From NCBI RefSeq assembly GCF_018143015.1, contig NC_054751.1, positions 25,526,783 to 25,590,782 of the forward strand: a DNA stretch of 64,000 nt. Reading direction: 5' to 3'. Shown here piece after piece: positions 32,500 to 47,400 of the stretch. Source of the DNA: Lytechinus variegatus (lineage: Eukaryota > Echinodermata > Echinoidea > Temnopleuroida > Toxopneustidae). Position 1 is the stretch's first letter. Every line of letters starts with the position of its first letter. Below the pieces are notes generated by a model. The model searched no databases, was not told where the DNA came from, and saw only the letters and a list, made by a program, of their open reading frames with translations. The translations under genes and the position numbers were made by a program.

Positions 32500-35400
32500 G
32501 TAAGCAATTTGAAATCCTGTGTCATCGATGAAATCGATAAAAATTCGCACCATTTTTTTCTAATGTTACGTTCTACATAATTTTTTTAATTCTCAGTTTC
32601 AGTCATAATCGATTTAGATAATGCGAAGTATGTGTATTTGGGGCTTGAGTTCACGTGTGTATTTACTTTTTGTATGGGCGTTTTGTTCAGTCCGTCATGT
32701 TCAGTTATGTGTTGTTTTTCCATGCAAGTTGGAGGAGTCGTTCCTGCCGCTTAAATTTAGATTTAGATCTAGGCCTACTTAACATTACGGCTAGGAGCCA
32801 GGGGGCTAGCGTCTTGAGTCTTCTCCCGGTCTATTTTTGTTTGGCAGATCTCAATTTAGATACATTTAGGCCCTATTCATTATCTAAAAAAAACTTCAAC
32901 ACTAACATGACTAACAGACAACAGGCATGACAGGAAAAAGAAGCTGGTGCGTGGCGATGCAGTTTTGCACTTTTGTTATGTTGGTCCATGCGCAGTGAGT
33001 CACCATCGGCTATAATTGGCGGACTTCGACCTTTCTACTTTGAAAAAAAAATTCTTACCCAAATCTTTGTGTGAAATGTAGATCTATTCTAACTTCCACA
33101 AATCCTTTCAAAATGAAATATGAAAAACTTTTCTCCTGAAATTTGATGCAAGTAGGCCTAGATCTCACAACGAACAATTGTCCATAGACTGTGTACAACG
33201 GATAGATCGTCTCCGCACAGCGATTCGAAGACCGCTGATTGGTCAATCGCGCAGATCACGTCATGACCACGTGGTCCCAAAAATAATTCCTTCGGACTGC
33301 GTGCGGAAGTATCGATAGCGATAACGATATCCGGTCGCGTTGTGTACGCCGTAAATAGTTTTGGTTCGTGATCGGATCGCTCCGGTATCGATCGAAAATT
33401 ATCGAAACTCTGCAATTTCATGCATATTCAAGCGACGCTCCGAAACCCGGAAGCCAATTGACTTTGTGCACGTTGCGATAGACTCTACAAATTCCAACGA
33501 ACACGATGGCATATAGACGCTAATTCGTAAGATTTTGACGGAAAAGCAAGAAGTAATCGAAATTTGCTTACCTGTGCAGTATCGGTGAGAAAATAGATCC
33601 TCCGAGAATACCTTTCATAATTCATATAAAATACGGGAAAGTGAAATTCTAGGTCGATTTTGGTACGAGGTGATAGAGAATTGCACACTTGTTTTGGTGG
33701 AATTCTGTGTGGGGAAATAAAAGGCTTGCACTGCGCATGCTTACTATATTTTCATTCATAAATTGGTTCTCGGCAGGGGCTGGATGACGTCATGTAATAA
33801 GCAAAAATGTACACGACCGCTACGTTCACGCTCCGCTATCCGTTGTACACAATTGTTCGTTGTGGATCTTATCAGGCCTAAGCTGAGAATGTCATGAATT
33901 ATGCACTTCCGGAATGGCGACACAATGAAGGGTAAATTTTGAGTTGCCGATTCGAAACATCCAATACATTTATGGTAGGGGGTCCTAAAGCTGCGCGGGT
34001 CCTAAAGCTACGCACCATTCATCGCGCATGCAGTTTTTAATGGCAAATGCGCACTTTGTGTGGAATTGTGACTGCAGAGTGACGAACGATTCCTATTCAA
34101 TTTTTTCTACAGAGGCTGCAGTAAATCTCTAAATGCAGAGAACACCCACAACTGTTTTGAATTTTTGAGCTATATTCTCTTTAATTTCATATTATCCTAT
34201 AATAGTATGAACATATTTTAGACATTGAGGCACAGGAAATTCTATTTTTCTGCATGATAAATCGAGTGCGTAGCTTTAGGACCCCTTCTAACATCGGGCG
34301 GCGAATTCAAGAGGTGTTCGGAAGTACACGGCGGGATTTTCGTATTAGTGAGTTTTGAGATATTTTGTTCTTGCTTAAAGATCTTTAGAATATTTGCCAC
34401 AAGTTAGCGACAGATAATTTGTTCAAATATTAAAATTGGCATAGTTTCTATCGTTTGTAAACAAAGTGTGTAGCTTTAGGTCCCCCCATCATACAGAGAC
34501 ATAGACCCTATCGCTCATGCGCATACACACGCTCTGATCGTTAAAAGTGCATTGACTCGGCTGCATTGTTTTTATTTCATAAAAATATTTATTATAAAAA
34601 GAACTTGACCAAAACAAAAGGCAAAATGAAGGGTATTATTCTGTTTTGGCCTGAAATGCACCATAACGGGAAAAAATGATCTTAAAAGGATAAAAAACAG
34701 TGACTTACTTCGGCTGTCACGCAACTCCTACTTCCCTGGTTTATCCGAAATGAATACATATGGCAAGTTCCCCCAAGTCTGCGCAGTCTCCCTTGTCTGT
34801 GCACATGCGTATCTGCGTGATTCTAGTAAAAGAAGATACGCAACAAATGCAAACTTTACACATGCAATACAGAGACAGATATTCATTAAAAAATCTGACT
34901 CTAAATGGTGGAAAAATAATAAATTTTGGGCATTCCATGTGACGGCCTCGAAATGCAGCTTTTCTCATCAAAATACCCGAATCATGTGCAAAGTGCATTG
35001 CTGCGCAGACATTGGGTACCATTTTTTTTCAATCTGAAAATGAGTGCCAGAGGGTTTTTTCCAAGAAAATTCTATATTTCTTTTAATTTTTTAGGAGATA
35101 TTTGGTACACATACTTATAATAATATAAGAAACATTATTATTTGAATGATTTTGTGAAATATAAGAAACATTATTATTTGAATGATTTTGTGAAATGATA
35201 AAAAAAATATTATTAAAAAATCATGTTAAATCTTAACTGAAATTGTTAGGTGCACAGACTTGGGGACCACCATAATAAATATATGGCCATTGAGTCTAGT
35301 CTTGAGGACGCAATGATGATGATTTTTTTAGATATGTCATATACTTCTTCATCATTGACGTCTTGACACTCTCTCCATAGTGTCTTCAGCGAAGGACCAA

Positions 35401-38400
35401 AACAAAGATGGATTCCCCCCAAAAATCCATCTTTTTAAACCGAAGTCAAGAGAATTCATTTAATTTAATTAATTCTTACACCTTCCTACGCCTAATGCGT
35501 AGGAAGGTTTTAAATATTACTATTTAAAAATGTAAAAAAATGAAGATTTCTTACCTAACTGATGCCGCGTAGACCCCTCGTTCCACATGTAAACAACGGA
35601 AATTATACAATAGCGTCGACCCTTGAACCGCTTATGTATGACGTACTTCCGGAAAGCAATGCCGTCTTAACGAACAATTTAGAGATAAAAAATCATATTT
35701 AACAAATATTAAAATTTATTTTGTGATGATAAATAATTTATATATATTTATATGAATTATTTATGATCACAAAATAAATTTTAATATTTGTTAAATAAGA
35801 TTTTTTATCTTTTTTTTAGGAGCGCCGGCGCGATCGCGCTCCTCAAATATGAAGGTCTGGATAAGATCCTAGACTAGTGAGAAAGTTCACTTGGAACAAA
35901 ACCAAAGATTTCTTCATTGTTATTGCATTTTTCGGCAATCCTGCTGCTAACTTAAATCCTAACTAAACCGCTGTGTGCTCTGGAAATATTGCTAGTATTG
36001 AACATGCGTATCTTTGGTTTTCAAGGGGCTAGATCTTTTGATTTTGGTCTTGTTTTAAAGCTAAATACTGGTGTAATAATACACATATAATACAATAATA
36101 AATTATGTTTTAAAATGTCAGTTTTTTAGTTTATATTCCAATCAACAAATTTGCATATCAAATTAAAATTACCTTAATTGAAAAGGAATTTAATGAGCAA
36201 TATAAATCTGATAACTTATTAATGGTGTGGGCAACTTTGAACAAATGTGGATGCCTGAAATAAAGTGTATTGAGGGTCCTACCAATTTGAACATTTTCAC
36301 TCATGAAATGTGAGTTCTTTCTACCTCATTTTTATTACCACATTAATTTAGAATCTTCACGAATTTCCTTTTAGAAAAAGTATACTTTTGTATGGATAGG
36401 GTGAATATTTTCAAAGTTATGACCATCTTTACACCAATAGTTGGCTATCATTAGATTTGTGCAATGTAATACAAATGGGGAGAGTTCAAGATGCATTGCC
36501 ATAATTAAGTGTGGAGATGTCTACACTGCACCATAGTGTAAATTATGTTTTAATCCGGGGGCCTCATTTGCCCCATCGGTCATTTTAAGCGTCCAGTCAT
36601 AAAGAAAGAGGGAAAGTGGTGAATTTTACCGCAGTACTGGCATGCAATGCCGTACAGTTTTTAAGTAAACTAAGATAAAAGTTAATATTACTGGGTGGGT
36701 ACAGTACTTGCCTCTCTAAAGTGGCGATGCTCCTTTCAAAATTTTGATTTTGGGGTGCTGCTAGGTTTGCGCTCCTCCTGGCCATGTGCATTGAGCTATG
36801 AGACATTGTTTATACTCAAGCTTAGGAACTGTCTCTAATACCATGCAAACAGCAATCCCTTTGACTCTGGTATACTCGAGCAGTGAGCTTAAAAATTAAC
36901 TTCGGGCCTTATTTACCCCAGGGCCTCAGTTACCCCACTCTCCCCATTTTGAATTGAAGTAGTCCAATGTATTCATCTCGAATAATACAAAAAATGCATA
37001 GCATCAACTTCTGGCTATAATGATTACTATCTTATATTGAATTCAAAACAGCTTGGCATTTTTCGTGTACTTACCATCATTCATCAATTTAAAATGAATT
37101 GAAAACATATCTCTGATTACAGCAACCACAGATAATCGTGTTGAAGGAAGGGACCGAGGCTTCTCAGGGAAGATCTCAGGTGGTCAGTAACATCAATGCT
37201 TGCCAAGTGGTATCTGATGCTGTCCGTACAACCCTCGGCCCCAGGGGAATGGACAAGCTCATCGTAGAAGGAAGTGGTAAGTTGGCATATTCTCGATACA
37301 ATCCATCTTCTGGGCCCCGTAACACAAAGGTTAGCGATTAATCGCTAAATGAAATGGCCTATCAAGACAGCAATTGCATGCACATTTCCCTCAGTAGACT
37401 GACTAGGAACCAATCAGGGTCCCGTAACTCAAAGATTAGCGATTAATCGCTTAATAAAACTGCCTATCAAAATCACCGTTGCATGCGCATTTTGCTGATT
37501 AGACTGACGAGCAACCAATGAATATTGTTCTTTCAAATTAGCGATTGATGGCTAACCTTTGTGTTACGGGGCTGAGAATTGTTCTTTCATATTAGCGATG
37601 TATTGCTAATCTTTGTTGGAAGGTACATGTTGTTTGAAAAAAAAAACAAGATGAAAAGTTGAGGCATTTGATGTTGACTGTTGTAGTTTTTGTGAAAGCA
37701 CCAAACTAGAAATGAGGGTTGTGCTTGGACTGACATCATGGAATGTTGATCTATCAGTAATGTGACTTCACCGTCTTTGTATAAAACTAAGTTGTGGTGT
37801 TGCTGCTGGTTAGGCAGTCTGATTTGTTCTCCCAACACCTTCAACAATCATTAGTATTATTATTACCATTTGTTTGGCGACACCAGTGCCTGGGAGGTAA
37901 AAAGCAAACTGAAACTCTGTGACCCAATATATCTGATTGGGGGAGTGCAGATGGACCACTACTCCAGGGTTTCCCCCTACTCTTATAAGAATAGTGCAGT
38001 GAGTTCTTAACGTGTAAAGGTGGTGACTTCACAGATGGAAGTCAGAATAGATGTTTTTAAAATTTCAATGATTATAAGCATATTTGCATGTAGACGTCTG
38101 ATTTAATACAAAATATGAAATCTTTTGAGTACCGCAGCAGGAGTTATTAACCTGTTAAACAAGGTATTATCAGCTTGTGTGTCCTTGAAAAATAACTTGG
38201 TTGAAATTAATTAGATGTCACTAGTTCTTGTAGATTATAAATAACTATTTTCATGTCGCATAATATAGCAAAGTAGGCAATCATATTGATGATTATTATT
38301 ATTTTACATTTTTGTTTATGTGCAGGTCGGGTTACGATATCAAATGATGGAGCCACCATAGTAAAACTTCTTGACATTGTTCATCCGGCTGCCAAGACGT

Positions 38401-41400
38401 TAGTAGAGATCTCAAAGTCACAGGATGCAGAGGTTTGTAGTTTACGTGATCTGGGCCCTGTTACATGAAGCTTGTAATCAAGAACAACTGCTAGGATTTG
38501 ATGACAACTAACTCTCAGCCAGTCAAATGACAGGATTTTCTGTAGTTTAAAAGAGTAGCTTGAATCCTGACTGTTCAATGGCAATTATACCCTGGACTGT
38601 TGGTGAATTATTTCTGAACAAAATTGCCCTTATCATTTGCCAAAGAAAGAGAAGAAAATATTTTCCACTTTGCAAGTTACAAAAAAAGAGGTAAACAATG
38701 TTTCATTCAAACATTACTATTCTATAACAAAGAACATGACATTATCCCCTTCGTATTCTATATACTTAATTCCTTTGTCCCTTACTACACATAGGTTGGT
38801 GATGGCACGACAACGGTGACCCTTCTAGCAGCTGAATTCCTCAAGCAGGTGAAGACCTTTGTAGAAGACAAGGTCCACCCCCAGGTGATCATCAGGGCCT
38901 ACAGGAAGGCCACTCAGCTAGCCGTCGACAAGATCAAGGAGATAGCTGTCAGGGTGCCCAAGGAAGATGTCGAGTAAGTCCTCCATGTATTTGGGCCTTT
39001 ATCCTGAAGTCTGGGCTCCGTAACACAGAGGTTTTGATGAATTGCAAGTATGAAAGGACCGCACCAATGGGATCCCGGTCAGTATTTTGAACTGAGTGCG
39101 CGTGCAACGACGATCTTGATTAGTCAGTGCTATTTAGCGATTGATTTGTGTTACAGAGCCCTGGTTTAACCGAGACTGGTCTAACTCTGCTAAAATTATA
39201 GGAAGCAACAACTGACAAAATGTTTTCCTCGTATATTTGTTATCTTTACTGTGCTATTTTCTAATGCTTTAATGTTGTTAGTCAGTAAAGAATAATTTGA
39301 GAGTAAAAATGAGCTGATTCTTTGAACCTCTACAGTTGATGATTTATCCCATTATTGGCTGTCCAAAATTAAACCACAACTTCAGACTAGAGTTTTAATT
39401 AAACCTGACTTTCAGAATATGGGCCTCTGTGTTTTACAGTTACATGTATACTTCAATGGCTTTAATGGCAGATTCAACACGATTCAGGTGCCTTTGAGTA
39501 ATAGGTGTCTTCTATCAAGTTTAATGAGTTGTACGATCAACATAATTATGATAATATTCCGAACATGTGACCTTCAGTGAAAAATCATTGTTTTAAAAGT
39601 TGTCAGTGAGTGGTTTATGCTTCGTAGTAAGTCCCAAATTAGATTTAAAACTTGTTGACCCATGAATTTTTTAGTCTTCGAAGACCTTGTCAGTTTTTAT
39701 CAACCTGGTTCCAGCATCCAATGGCGGGCTTATATCTTCATGGCCAACATGTCTAGCTCTACCGATATCTACCCAAAACACATTATAAAATTTCCATTTC
39801 ATTTGATTTCTCACGATAACAGAGAGCACAGGAGCCTCCTCAGGAAGTGCGCTGCTACCACCCTTAGTTCCAAACTCGTAGCCAGTCAAAAGGATTTCTT
39901 TGCTAACATGGTTGTGGAAGCAGTCAGCTGTCTGGATGATCTTCTACCCATGGACATGATTGGTATCAAGAAGGTCCAAGGAGGTGCTCTGGAGGTATGA
40001 GTTGTAATTTCATTGTATTTTGTATGGATAACATCGTAAAAATAACCATGGTACTGGTGACAACAGAAAATAATATGTAAGCAGAATTTAATAAATCTTA
40101 CGCCACATAAAAACAATCAATAAATTATATCTCCCAAACAATTTTTCAGGAAATGTGAAATTAATAAGAGCTGCCAAGTAGTACTGATTGTCATTCATTA
40201 CTGGAAATGGTTTCATGCAAAATACTGATTTCTGAAGATTCAGTTTTACATTTTTCATTCAGACCTAAATTTTAAAAAATTAAACTTTATGAATATGCAT
40301 TCTGGCGTATGATAAATACTTTAGGATTGCTGCCAGCTATTTCCTATTGAAATTGGATTTCTATGCCAGAACTCGAACTTAACTTGGGTTTAAATACCTC
40401 ACACATAGATTTATATTCAACCGTTACAATCTAGATGTTAGCCACATTAAAGTCAGCTGAGGAGATTGATACCTGTATCTCTCTTGGTGTTTCTAATGTG
40501 GGATATTAAACAGATCAGTATTCTACCAAGGCTTGCAGTAGACTGTTCTAGTCTCTGCTATCTTGGAACAGATATTGGTCAAACAGTCTCTTGAGAGTTG
40601 ACCGTTGACCCCTTGTGGCTGAATGTCAGAGGTCATAGTTTTAGAGACTGACATTGAGTCATTTTCAAACATAATGTCATTTTTTTTTTGTCCCCCTTGG
40701 GGATATGGTTTTCTTATCATTCTTATTCATGTTCTTCATTCCTTTACCTGTTACATGTCCATTTTCACTTCATCCCCCTTTGTTTCAAGAGGTTTGGCAC
40801 AATTTCCCTACTTTTGTTGTATTGTCCTAACAACGCCTGATATGAATATGAGCTTGAGTGTAGAAAATCAAAGTTTGAGATTTATATTTTTCATACAAAA
40901 GGAAACATTTGTGTCATTCTTCCTCAAAATTTCCGACAAATTTGTCTTTTTTAAAGGCAACGTGATATTGAAGGTTGATAATAGTTTTCCTTATATGAGC
41001 ATTTGACGGTCTGAAATTTTTCCTAAAGTAAACCTATTTTACCAATCCCCTGTAGAAGAACCACCTGTCTATGAATACCACAAATTGAGAATCTGTTGAA
41101 TAGGTTTTCCTGTTGGAATATGTTCAAAAAGAACCGGCCCATACAGACCACCTTGGCTCCGTAATACCAAGGTTAGCGATTAATCTCTAAATGAACTGAC
41201 CTATCAAGACCTTTGTTGCTTGCGCAATTTGCTCAGTTGACCTAATAGGAACCAATGAGAATCGTTCTTTCAAATTAGCGATTAATTGCAAATTTTTGTG
41301 TTACGGAGCCCAGGGCTTAGTTACACAAAGACTAGCGATCAATCGCTAAATTAACTGACCAATCAATATCAATGATACACGCGCATTTGGTTTGAAATAC

Positions 41401-44400
41401 TGACCCGTGACCAATCAGTGCGGTTCTTTCATATTTGCAATCCATCGCAAACCTTGTGTTATGTAGATTGATCTTATCTCAGTGAGGTGGACTTTATATA
41501 CAGGTTTCACTGTATAATGAAAGTATGAGTACATGTATACCAGGAGTATTGGAAAGTGAAGTATTTGTTAATGTTGATATTCAATCATGTTTAAAAAAAA
41601 GAACTGCCAGTTTCTCACCATCTTCTTATTCTCTTCATCTTTTTCCCCTCCTCAGGATTCAATACTGGTAGCAGGTGTAGCATTCAAGAAGACATTTTCC
41701 TATGCAGGGTTTGAGATGCAACGTAAGAAGTATGCCACCCCCAAGATTGTTCTTCTAAACGTGGAGCTAGAGCTGAAATCAGAGAAAGAGAATGCTGAAA
41801 TCAGGGTAGAGAGCGTTGAGGTAAGCGATTCAACACAAATTCTTCAAGGTGGTTTTGAATCCTTGGATTGCAATCATGTTTCAAGCTTATTTCATCCTCA
41901 GTCATGCGTATTACAGTTTGCACAATGGTAATAATGATATTCACTTTTTATGTAGCGCAAATTACAGCTAAATCTCGTAGAGCTCTTAAAAGTTGGAATG
42001 AGAAAGAAAGAAAACAATCATATTGTATATTGAGAAAGGGTCCAATAATAAGTCTGCTCTTTTGCCACAGGGAGCTTAATATATACGCTTGTTACTAGGT
42101 TTCTTTACTAATGAGCATACTGTTTATGTAATAAACAAAAACAGTGGGCTCATTAATGCTGTAACCTTTTATAGTAAAATTTGTCTTTCACATTATTAGA
42201 CTCTTTCTTCATATATGTGTTCAAGTAAGGCCTCCTCCCCAGCTTATTTTTATCGTTCACACACATCCAAGATAATGCCAATTCATGATATCTATGTGTA
42301 GGGCTAACATATTCGAATGAGACCCAGAGGGGGGGGGGGGGGTATGGGGAGATAAGGATATTTCCAATGATGATACATCACCCCCAACACTGCAAATCAT
42401 CAAAAATTGTCTTTTTTGTTCTACGAATATGATGTATTTATATTTTTAAAGTTGTATTGTGCATTGATATCTTTTCTATTTGCATCACAACAATGTCATT
42501 ATTTGTTGGATTCAGGATTACCAAGCAATTGTCGATGCTGAATGGTCAATCTTGTATGACAAACTGGAGAAGATTCACAAGAGTGGAGCTAAGGTAGTCC
42601 TATCCAAGCTTCCCATCGGTGACGTAGCTACACAGTTCTTTGCTGATAGGTAAGAAGAGGCACCCTGTATTCATTTCCTGTTGTAATAAAAATAATAATA
42701 ATAATTGGCATTTATATAGCGCTTTATCAATCTACGACTATTCAAAGCGCTTCACAATTATTATTACCTGGTCACTTGATTCATAGCATTCCAAGCAGCC
42801 TGTTAGGCGCAAACTTGCTGAACCAACCACAATGACGGTTGTTTCCTACCGGTACCCAATTAGCACCTGGGTGAGAGTGGCAAAGTGTGGATTGACGCCT
42901 TGCCAAAGGGCGCTAGGCCATGGTGGGATTCGAACACACGACCCTCTGATTACAAGACGAGAGTCGGAACCGCTACACCACGGCGGTTCCACATTGTTTT
43001 TTGCAGCAGTCCATGCATTCATCCAAGGTAATGATGGCAATTGCTTTGGATGCCCACCTTAAAGGTAAATGCCAGTTGTAACAATCTCAAAATGAATTCG
43101 AACAGAATCCCCCAAAATGGTCACCCGAGAGTTTGTATGTATAGATAAAATATATGTGCCAAATGACTGTTGGAAAAAAATGTATATTTCCTGAGAAATG
43201 AGCAAAATAAGCACAGAATTCCATGAAATGGCAGGTATTTTTCCAAGTATTATTAATGCACTGTCCCACATATGCCTTTTTGGTGTAAGTGATCATCAGA
43301 ATTATCAGTTTTCAGCTAAAATTTCATGATTTCTCAAAGATAAGTTTATTTGATGTACCAGATCTAGATCTGTGATAATATTGTGGCAATTAACCTTGAT
43401 TTTAATGACTTTCTCATGAAATTAGTTGTTTGCTGCAACTATCTTTTACCTGTAATTGGTCTGCTGCCCTTAAAAATCTCCCTATTGCAAACAGTGGCAA
43501 AACAAGGTGATTTAAAAACTTTGTGATATACATGACAAAAATCTTGCTTGTAAGAGCAGTATACCCCAGTTTCCCTTATCATCAAATCTCTTCTCCCAGT
43601 ACTACGAACCCTATTGCCCTCAAGCATGAAATTTAAGTATAGAAACACCTGTTTCTTGACCTCGGTCCGAAGATAATACACCCCAGCATCAACGGTCACA
43701 GCAGGGGGCCACACACGATGGATTGCAATGTGTGTAGTTCTGGTGAGTGCATGGAGTTCCATGTATACACGCGTTGATAGAAACTTTTTCTTTCTGTCTT
43801 TCTTTCTTTCTGTCTTTCTTTCTGTCTTTCTTTCTGTCTTTCTGTCTTTCTTTCTTTCTTTCTTTCTTTCTTTCGTTAAGACTGTATCATTGCGTGAGTG
43901 AAAGGCATGCATCCCATATTTTCTTGCTGGACGGACAAAAACTATATGGGATGCATGCTAAGCATACCGTAATTTTTATTCCGCTTACTTTCCTTATTTC
44001 GAGGTCGATTTTCTTCGTTCGAAATTGAAAATGGACTAGTATTGGATGTCTGAATGTAATATGCCTTTGAAAACGTGATTAATATCGAATACAATAATTT
44101 CATTCCGAAGATCCTTCTACAGGCAGACAAGTCTTACGTAATAGCACAGCTGCTGTTTATCATTTCGTCCTTGGCTCAACGCTCGTTTGGCTGGCCCGTG
44201 GTGGTGAAATTGAGACAAGGGGATTTATCGGGGTTGGAAATGTTGTTTGAGAGTTTCCAAACGAAAAACGGGGTATCCGACCGCAGTTTGCAGTCCGAAG
44301 TGCGGTTGAGAATCAAACGGGAAATTTTCGTAATGTATGTAGAAGGAACTGTAATAGGAAGGACTTGTTTTTCTTGATTTTCTTTTACACATTTAGTTAA

Positions 44401-47400
44401 AAGAGATTCATTCAAATATGCTCATCACTGAAAACTAGATGATTGACGATCTTGTGTGATGTAAAAGCAGACCTGCCAACCAGTACGTTTTTGCAATCAA
44501 AATACAGCAGTACGTTTTTTCTTTAAAAAATATGTTTTGTGATTTTTTTTAACAAAATCATAATTTATTGAGAAAAATCATCTCTATATGTCTCTATTTC
44601 AGGTAACTTTTTTTTTCAGTCATTTTGTTTAAAACCAGGGTGAGATATACAGTCGCATTTCATAAGTTGGGTATGCAAAAAGGGTGGCGTATGAACAATT
44701 TTCCACACGGTGCCATGGATAAATTGTTGTTACATCACAGAATCTTGACCAAATTTATTGAGTAATATCTCATTTTGAAGCTAGAACTATAGTCTAAATA
44801 TATTTCTATGAATTAGATCAATACAATATCAGGAACAAAAACTATAGCACATTAAGTATGAAGTAACAGGGGTGGTGGAGCCGGTGGATGCGGTAAATGA
44901 TAAAATTCTAATTAAACCTAATTAACAACTTACTATAATATGTAATATGACTGATATCCTCATATTTCTGGGCATTTTAAAGCAGGAAACGACTAAATGT
45001 CATAAAAATTTGACAATTTTGAAAATATGCAGCAGTGGAATACATGTGTATGTCAGCTCTGATCTGCAACCTTATCAATTTGTAAACCAGAGAGATTTGG
45101 TTAATTATCTAATTTGTAATCTTAATTTTTAGTACAAATGTTGTGTATCATTGCAACAAACATTTCTACCCATGATGTTGTTATTTTGCCAAGCATACAA
45201 ATACAGTGACAGGTATTTTGGGGGCAAAAATGTGAAATTAAATACTGTTAATTAATTATTATAATTAATATGCATAAAATAATAGATAATTATTCGATTT
45301 TTGGTACAGATTTAATCATTGATGTTTCAAGATTATATATAACTGCAAAATACTAGGGTGATCCAATGTTGCATTAACTTTTGACACCATTTTATGTGCA
45401 GCAGGTCCAATTTGAGAAAAACATTTCAAAATTCACATTAACATTGACATCTATGTAATAATTAGCTATTAATTAGTCATTTGAAGGAAAAGTAATGATA
45501 TTGGAGACTTCAAACTTTTTCATTATTTAGAGAATGGTAATAGCTATAACATATCAAAAAATAAAATGTTTGACCATTTTTACCCTGTTCGCGAAATTGG
45601 ACCACCTTATGACATGCGACCATACACATGTTTCAATGTTCTTTTTTTTTATCTGCAAGAGCATTGTGCATTTTAGCTTGCATGCAGCTTGAGCGCTGCG
45701 ATGAGCGAGTGCGCCACGCAATTTAATATGAAATACACTTTTTTGGGGAAAAATACAGTTTTTTTTTATCACAGAATACAATTTTCCATTCCCAGAGGTT
45801 GGCAGGTCTGTAAAAGGAAAGTAGGATGGAAAGTAGCTGGAAGCTTTTTAATCGTGTTTGAAAGAGTGAAGCGTAATAGAGAACATATAACATTCGTGTC
45901 TTCTTTTACGTTGTTGATTCTCCTTGTCTGTTTTTTTATGCATGTAATAAGTCTGTATATATTTGATTTTTTTTTCATTTAATCTGTCCCAGATATGGAT
46001 TTGCCACATTAAAGTCAGCTGAGGAGATTGATACCTGTATCTCTCTTGGTGTTTCTAATGTGGGATATGAAACAGATCAATGTTCTACCAAGAATTGCTG
46101 TAGACTGTTCTAGTCTCTGCTATCTTGCACCAGATATTGGTCAAACAGTCTCTTGAGAGTTGACCTTTGACCCTTCTAATGGCTGAATGTCAAAGGTCAT
46201 AGTTTTGGAGACTGACAACAGCACTATACTTTTAATCAATTCCATGTTAAATCTAGAGAGTGTGCAATTGATATCCTCTGTTCATTCTTGGAGAATTAAA
46301 ATGTTAGATTTAGATTTGTGGGAAAATTTCAGATAAAAGATGACCTGAAAACTACTCCATCTCAGCAAGCTCCTCCTGTCAATTTTTTTTTTTTACTGAA
46401 GACATGTGAAGGATATGAGTGTTGGTAAGATGTTTTTATTCAGATTAAGAGCTTTATGATATTGTCCACTAGAAAAAATGACTTTGCAGTCAGTAACAGA
46501 GACATTCTTTAAACATTCACTTTTTAATTCAGGGATATGTTCTGTGCTGGTCGGGTGGTCGATCAAGATCTCAAGCGTACCATGCAGGCATGTGGTGGCG
46601 CCATCCAAACATCCATACATAGCCTGACCGATGATGTCCTCGGAACGTGCGAGCAGTTTGAAGAGAATCAGGTTGGAGGAGAAAGGTAAGACTTTCATTT
46701 GAAGTTTGTAATGTAAGATAGATAATAATTTTCTTTGATGATGTTCAAATTTGTGAAACTACTGGCCACATTAAAGTCAGCTGAGGAGATTGATACCTGT
46801 ATCTCTCTTGGTGTTTCTAATGTGGGATATGAAACAGATCAATCTTCTACCAAGGCTTGCAGTAGACTGTTCTAGTCTCTGCTATCTTGGACCAGATATT
46901 GGTCAAACAGTCTCTTGAGAGTTGACCTTCGACCCTTCTAATGGCTAAATGTCCATGGTCATAGTTTTAGAGACTGACATTTAATGTTTAAGGACATGCT
47001 GTTATTAAAAAATGATCAATTCTGCCATTGTAAACTGTTCAAATCACTTTTCATCATCACCATCACAAACTTTTACATCATCACCATTATCATCTTTTTA
47101 ACATAATTGCCTCCGTCACCATCACCCTTGCGGCTATCATCGCCATTGACATCATCAACATCGTCTTTGTCATCACCAATGCTACCATTATAACGAATAA
47201 CTCTGAATGCATTAAATTCTCCCTCTTTTTCTGCAGGTATAACTTCTTTACAGGTTGTCCCAAGGCCAAGACATGTACTCTCATCCTCCGCGGTGGTGCT
47301 GAACAGTTCATTGAGGAGACGGAGCGTTCCCTTCACGATGCTATCATGATCGTTAGGAGAGCTATTAAGAATGATTCTGTGGTTGCAGGTAAGGAGGTTG

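Larger units (their letters stand above)
32500..37122. other. CCT7: CCT7 intron 1 (4.6 kb), repeat-rich
   Basis: Bounded by GTAAGC and GATTACAG. It holds the TAGGCCTA inverted repeat (33153-33880), the CTTTAGGACC family (33976-34490), a repeat shared with the left end of the window (34665-34770), a 128-bp AT palindrome (35683-35810) and otherwise unassigned sequence. Open frames here have no family signal. Confidence 0.65.

Noticed and set aside
42705-42990. A functional tRNA-Thr gene
   Set aside because: The tRNA-like head has imperfect arms and is continuous with a SINE body and tail.
42832-43062. Open frame in CCT7 intron 7 containing [16 protein letters not shown]
   Set aside because: This is the well-known translation of a tRNA-derived SINE B-box region, not a protein.
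43439-44028. Lys/Arg/Glu-rich minus frame and Phe/Leu/Ser-rich plus frame
   Set aside because: Both are translations of the (TTTC)n tract inside CCT7 intron 7.
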